Assembly (NCBI GenBank): GCA_003427395.1
Contig: BFEA01000552.1
Location: forward strand, 878,692-899,614
From: Chara braunii
Taxonomy: Eukaryota; Streptophyta; Charophyceae; Charales; Characeae
Length of the DNA: 20,923 nucleotides
Direction: 5' to 3'
Made by a program: the position numbers and the translations under genes. How positions within the stretch are numbered: the first letter of the stretch is position 1; each line of letters opens with the position of its first letter. Of this stretch, positions 17,077 to 20,923 are shown one piece after another. The notes under the pieces were generated by a model, which was given only the letters and a program-made list of their open reading frames with translations, was not told the origin of the DNA and did not search any database.

Positions 17077-18988
17077 ATCAAGCGTATTCTTTTCAACCCC
17101 CAAACCCCATGGAGTAAGCTGGCTTGTGAACAAATCAGGAGACTTGCCCCACCCATTTCTGAAGAGGTGAATCCTCTGATGTGGTTGGAAAATAGATCGT
17201 GGCCACTCCCCAAAAAACTTTCCTCAGCAGCCCCTAACATTGAACCTTCAGATCGCCACGCAGCTAGGGCAGACTTAGTAAAAGATCCATTCTGGACGGG
17301 CGTACTTAAAATATGGAGAAAGCTTCCTCTCCCGGATAAAGTACTACCAGACAAATGGGAAGAGGTATGTCAACAACCTCTGTTTAACAACACTTTGATC
17401 AGGGATTCTCAAGGCCACACCCTTGATTGCTCAATATCGCCTTGGAAAGGATGAATAAAAAAATGAATCACTCGTATAAAAGATATATGGAGTACTGCTG
17501 ATAAGGACTGGATTAGTCCGCAAATCCTCCATGATAGACTAAAGTATTGTCATTTTTCCACTAGAAGCCCTGGCTAAGTTAATTGATCTAATACCCCTGG
17601 ATTGGGTTAGAATTCTTAAAAAAGGGTCTTACCTCATCCCAAATGACTGGGTTTCTATCTCGTTTCACCCAGTAGTAGTAGGGTCTATAGAGAAAGTCCG
17701 TACTTCAGGAGATATTCTGATGAACTTTTTTGAAGTGGGCGATGATGGGTTCCTCACACCGAGATCACATCAGCAGACAGGGTGGTTCAAGAAGGATACT
17801 CTCTTCCGAATAAGGGTGCTTGTAATAGGAGCAAAATTACTGGCTTATAAAGCAGACACCCCCATCTCACATCTTCCCCTTGATCCAATCTGCTGGTCTT
17901 GGTCTACACACAAACCTTCAGGACCAGCCCATATCATGACGCTTCACACTCTTTCGATTAAATCTGTTTATAGGATATTGAGACCTAAGGTTGGCCCTAA
18001 GGAATGCGTCCAGAATCGATGGATGAGACACCTAAAGGTAGGAAGGGAAGAACTGCGCTCGGTCAAATGGTTTCAGCTGTCTTAAACAAAACCGGCCAAA
18101 ATCGCATTCCTCCAATGGCAAATAACTCATAGATGTTTACCCACTAATGATTGACTTATTGATAGGACTTCACTAGAACAGAAAGGAAAAACATTCCCCT
18201 GGTGCAAGTTTTGTAGATCTGGCTTCCCCTCCGAACTTATCCCAGAAACTATAGAACACATATTCCTGCAATGCCCGGGTTCGGTGTGGTTATGGCGATG
18301 GTGGGATAAAATCTGGAGTCATATAGGAACATCCCTCCCTTGGCCATGGAACTAGAAAGCTTTATTACTTGAAGATTGAAATCCGTCGCTGGAGGATACC
18401 TTTACTCTGAATTTATTTAAGATCTCTAGAAGAGCGGTGATCTGGGCACTATGGGTTCGTAGGTGTACCTATGAGATAGAAGGTGCTCCGCTTCATAGTC
18501 CTGAATATACAGACACTATCAAACAACAAATTTAGATTGAAATCATAGTTAGATGGGAAAAAGTGAAGGAAAAGCTAAAATTCTTTTCTCTGGAAAAAGA
18601 CATCAAACAGCACATTCAAACATCCAATCGAGACTGGCTTGGAGGGGAACAAGGAGGGAAGATGGGAAGGGTGGAATGAAAAAGGAGGCAGGAAGATGGG
18701 TCAGGGAAAGAGTCATGGAATTATCGTCTTACTTTTAACGACTGGAGTACTATTGATGCCAGTATTCCAATGAGTCCACCTTCAAGTTTCCCAGATCCCT
18801 TTCCCCCCCTGGGTATGCCACTGGTTTCAATCTCATGGTACGCGCAGGAAGATGTCCGAGATTATACACTACCTCTTTACTGGTTATGTTCCGTATCGGC
18901 TTTTGAAAATAATGAGATGGAATGTTATTTATCCGTGGAAACGGACTCAGGCTGTGAGATACAATTTTCAGTCCAGGAAGATCGCTGA
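17077..18988 (+). pseudogene. LINE ORF2 C-terminal domain with zf-RVT zinc finger, broken
   Basis: After the TAG the same frame continues (IKRILFNPQTPWSKLAC, then LPDKWEEVCQQPLFNN) to a TGA at 17452-17454. Later frames give an uninterrupted block from about 17720 to a TAA near 18083, followed by PAKIAFLQWQITHRCLPTND, typical of the plant zf-RVT domain. The zinc ligands appear as WCKFC and IEHIFLQC (CX2C then HX4C) around 18200-18280. The frame goes on with further stops to PPSSFPDPFPPLGMPLVSIS near 18775-18835. The finger is thought to help bind template RNA or target DNA. Confidence 0.75.
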
Positions 18989-19419
18989 CCAGGGTTCTCA
19001 GTTGGGAAAGTATCAGAGGATGGGGAAGCTGGGAGTGCTAGATGGTTACGCATATCTGGCGTCCGTTCAGGGTGAAGAGGCACAGGTGACAAATCCCCTT
19101 TACTTTCCTGGTTTCTGGTGGGGGCATGCATGGCTGTTGGTTGTCCAAGGTGCAGAGGCACGGGAGACAAAACCCTCTTATCGTCTGTATTTCTGGTTTT
19201 ATCTAGACTTACATCTGATCAATGAGTAAGCTGGGCCCGATTCCCAGCACGAGGTGTTCCTTGTCACTTCAAGTAATTATGATGTAAAGGGACGCTGAAC
19301 CCGTTTTCCAGCAGGTGCAGCTCCCCACCAATGAAACGGAACCATCTACCAAACAGGGAGAATAGAAGGGGTGTCCGCTCTTATCAGCATCCCCTCTATT
19401 CCCCATCAAGGATGTTCCT
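18989..19419 (+). other. LINE 3' region with an imperfect 78-bp-spaced repeat
   Basis: A segment at about 19065-19119 (GGTGAAGAGGCACAGGTGAC) is imperfectly repeated at about 19143-19198 (GGTGCAGAGGCACGGGAGAC), spaced by 78 bp. The region lies between the last LINE-like coding residues and the A-rich tail, so it is probably the element's 3' untranslated region. No gene is recognised. Confidence 0.5.
19360..19401 (+). repeat. Hairpin just before the LINE tail
   Basis: GAATAGAAGGGG (19360-19371) pairs with CCCCTCTATTC (19391-19401) over 11 pairs with one bulged A, around a 19-nt loop. It ends 18 bases before the A-rich tail. Many LINEs carry a 3' hairpin used for RT recognition, so that role is plausible here but is inference. 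Confidence 0.6.
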
Positions 19420-19450
19420 AAAAAAAAAAATAAAAAAAAAATAAAAAAAA
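19420..19450 (+). repeat. A-rich tail of the LINE
   Basis: The tract consists of A runs separated by single T residues, as in a decaying poly(A) or (TAn) tail. It lies in the correct orientation at the end of the plus-strand LINE. Confidence 0.75.
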
Positions 19451-19494
19451 TGTTTTGGGAGAGATTTTGATCTCCTAAATGAATACTATCCACT

Positions 19495-19640
19495 TGTAGT
19501 GTAGCCCCCTATCTAAGAGGATCTTCAAACTGTTGTAGAAAAACTATTGCAGAAAAACTATTGTAGTGGAAGAATCTTATCGGATGGATCAGATCTGCTG
19601 TAGAGCAGCCCCCTAGCCAGGGGGGTCTTCAAACATTGTT
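19495..19640. repeat. Diverged direct repeat with a 14-bp tandem repeat between copies
   Basis: Copy one (19495-19537) and copy two (19599-19640) share TGTAG, then AGCCCCCTA, then TCTTCAAAC and TTGT, spaced by 104 bp. Between them TTGTAGAAAAACTA (19533-19546) is repeated as TTGCAGAAAAACTA (19547-19560) with a partial third unit. In copy two CCCCC and GGGGG can form a small hairpin. Confidence 0.65.
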
Positions 19641-20370
19641 ACGTGACACTCTTAAGATGGTCACGGAGAAAAGGAGTAAAGGGAGAGGGGAAGAGGAAAC
19701 ATTTTTTTGCCAATAACTTTTCAGTTGCAAGGTGAAATTTGGCAAAAGTGACACTTCCAACGAGATATGGTGCAGCATCAGTCGCGGCCTGTACTAATAA
19801 CGCTCGTTAAAAAAAGAGCGCACGCGATTTTGGAGCATGAAGAAAAACAATTGTGATCTTTAAATTGTCATAGCTTCAAAATTAACGCACCAAATTAAGC
19901 AACTTACAGTTTGTTGGGAGCGGCGCGTCAAGAAATTTCCAACAAGCTAAAATCAAAAAAAATATACGGCAAATGCAAAAGTTACAAAGAGAAACGTTCA
20001 CTGGTATCCTTGTGGGAGTAGAAGTGGCGAGTTTTTTGCTCAAACCACGTGGCAAATGATGGAGAGGGTGGGTGAGGGAGGGGAGCAGAGAGGAAAACCT
20101 GCTCTTATACCAGTGTGACAAACTCGTCGGGATGACCGTTAGGATCAAGACGAAAAAATGAGGATGGGGGAGATGTAGATGGAGCTGGAAGGGACAGCGC
20201 AATTCCAACGCAGACTCAACACGAATGTACTCCACACTGTGGAAATGAAGAATGAGGTTAAGAACAGACTGCAACTAGGGTATACCCCTTGCGGACTGAC
20301 TGGACTGGACTGGAATGGGATGATACCGATAGTGGTACCGGGTAGGACAGGACTGGACTGAATGAGCACA

Positions 20371-20399
20371 CGGCATATGGGGTCAGATCCCATAGGCCG
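20371..20399. repeat. Strong hairpin, 11-nt arms
   Basis: CGGCATATGGG (20371-20381) and CCCATAGGCCG (20389-20399) pair at ten of eleven positions around a 7-nt loop. Confidence 0.7.
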
Positions 20400-20923
20400 A
20401 ACAAGCAAAATAGACAGATAGCCCTGACTCCAGACCAAGCAACTAGAGGCACGCTTCAATAAGGGACGAGCAACCACGATAGTGTACGTGAAGATGAGTT
20501 GGAGGATCGTGATGGTGACTACTTGTCTCAAGGAGGGAGGTAAGAATCAGGACAACTGGCAGCACCCGGATCCCGACAATGACCCAAAGCTGCAACACAG
20601 TCTTCATTGGCATCTCGACAAGTGCCGGTTGACACAGTATCAGCAGATCGGCAATTATCCTTGAGGTGATGACCGTGATGGCAGACACCGATAAGATTAG
20701 GACGAGGCCCGACTGTCAAATGGACGTGCGTGGCTAATGGGGCTCACTCCACTTCTCATCAAATATTCAAAATGAAAATGAATCTTCCGCAAGAACTTGA
20801 GAAGATACATATGTCATATGATGATCGGTCGATGACCCACCCGTCTGCCTCACCCAAGAGGAGGATGGACCTTCCTTTGTGATAAGGGTAGATATGCTAG
20901 GTACTCTCGAGCAGGATATCATG

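Larger units (their letters stand above)
14119..19450 (+). mobile_element. Decayed APE-type LINE (non-LTR retrotransposon)
   Basis: In order on the plus strand: exonuclease-endonuclease-phosphatase (EEP/APE) endonuclease, long linker, RT, C-terminal domain with a zf-RVT zinc finger, a 3' region with a hairpin, and an A-rich tail at 19420-19450. The layout fits L1- or Tx1-like LINEs of plants and algae. Many stops and at least three frame changes show it is dead. The 5' end of the element is not defined, and I could not find a convincing target-site duplication. Confidence 0.85.
19451..20923. other. No recognisable gene; small repeats only
   Basis: Short open frames overlap on both strands and none is recognised. 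Features seen are the paired repeat at 19495-19640, CGCTC-GAGCG flanking an A run near 19801-19820, a GGACT/ACTGG microrepeat at about 20293-20316, and the hairpin at 20371-20399. Confidence 0.4.

Noticed and set aside
16650-17354. 234-codon minus-strand open frame
   Set aside because: It is antisense to the LINE RT and C-terminal region, whose plus-strand motifs are clear.

Overview
This is eukaryotic, transposon-dominated, mostly non-coding DNA. I found no intact gene and no bacterial operon, rRNA or tRNA. Three things can be supported: a decayed Penelope-like element (PLE), a decayed APE-type LINE, and a long non-coding tract packed with short inverted repeats. The host is most likely a member of the green lineage, perhaps a streptophyte alga. 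This rests on the PLE carrying its GIY-YIG endonuclease upstream of the reverse transcriptase (RT), an order known from green-lineage 'Chlamys'-type PLEs, and on a plant-like zf-RVT zinc finger in the LINE. The species assignment is inference only.

Layout. 1-16 is a poly-C run and 17-730 shows nothing I recognise. 731-4860 (minus strand) is the PLE: coiled coil, GIY-YIG, basic linker, RT fingers, a T-rich interruption, RT palm and thumb, all broken by stops and frameshifts. 4861-8850 holds no recognisable gene. It contains GC-rich hairpins, (TTA)n tracts, a repeated hairpin and an exact 42-bp tandem duplication. About 8850-12560 has almost no open frames and is rich in hairpins. Inside it lies an array of five stem-loops (9410-10015) with a conserved 20-nt loop but different, mutually compensating stems, followed by an alternating repeat (10313-10830). 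12641-12916 is a second, truncated PLE fragment; comparing it with the first copy fixes the element's 3' terminus. 13578-13943 is an unidentified open frame just upstream of the LINE. 14119 to about 18988 is the LINE ORF2 (endonuclease, RT, zinc finger) with many stops, followed by a 3' region with a hairpin and an A-rich tail ending at 19450. 19451-20923 has only small repeats and a strong hairpin.

The two retroelements would each have supplied their own endonuclease and RT for target-primed reverse transcription. Both are dead copies here. The hairpin array is the part I cannot assign to any known family. Five of its six imperfect stem positions are G-T pairs when read on the plus strand, which would be G-U pairs in a plus-strand RNA, so an RNA-level structure is a reasonable hypothesis.
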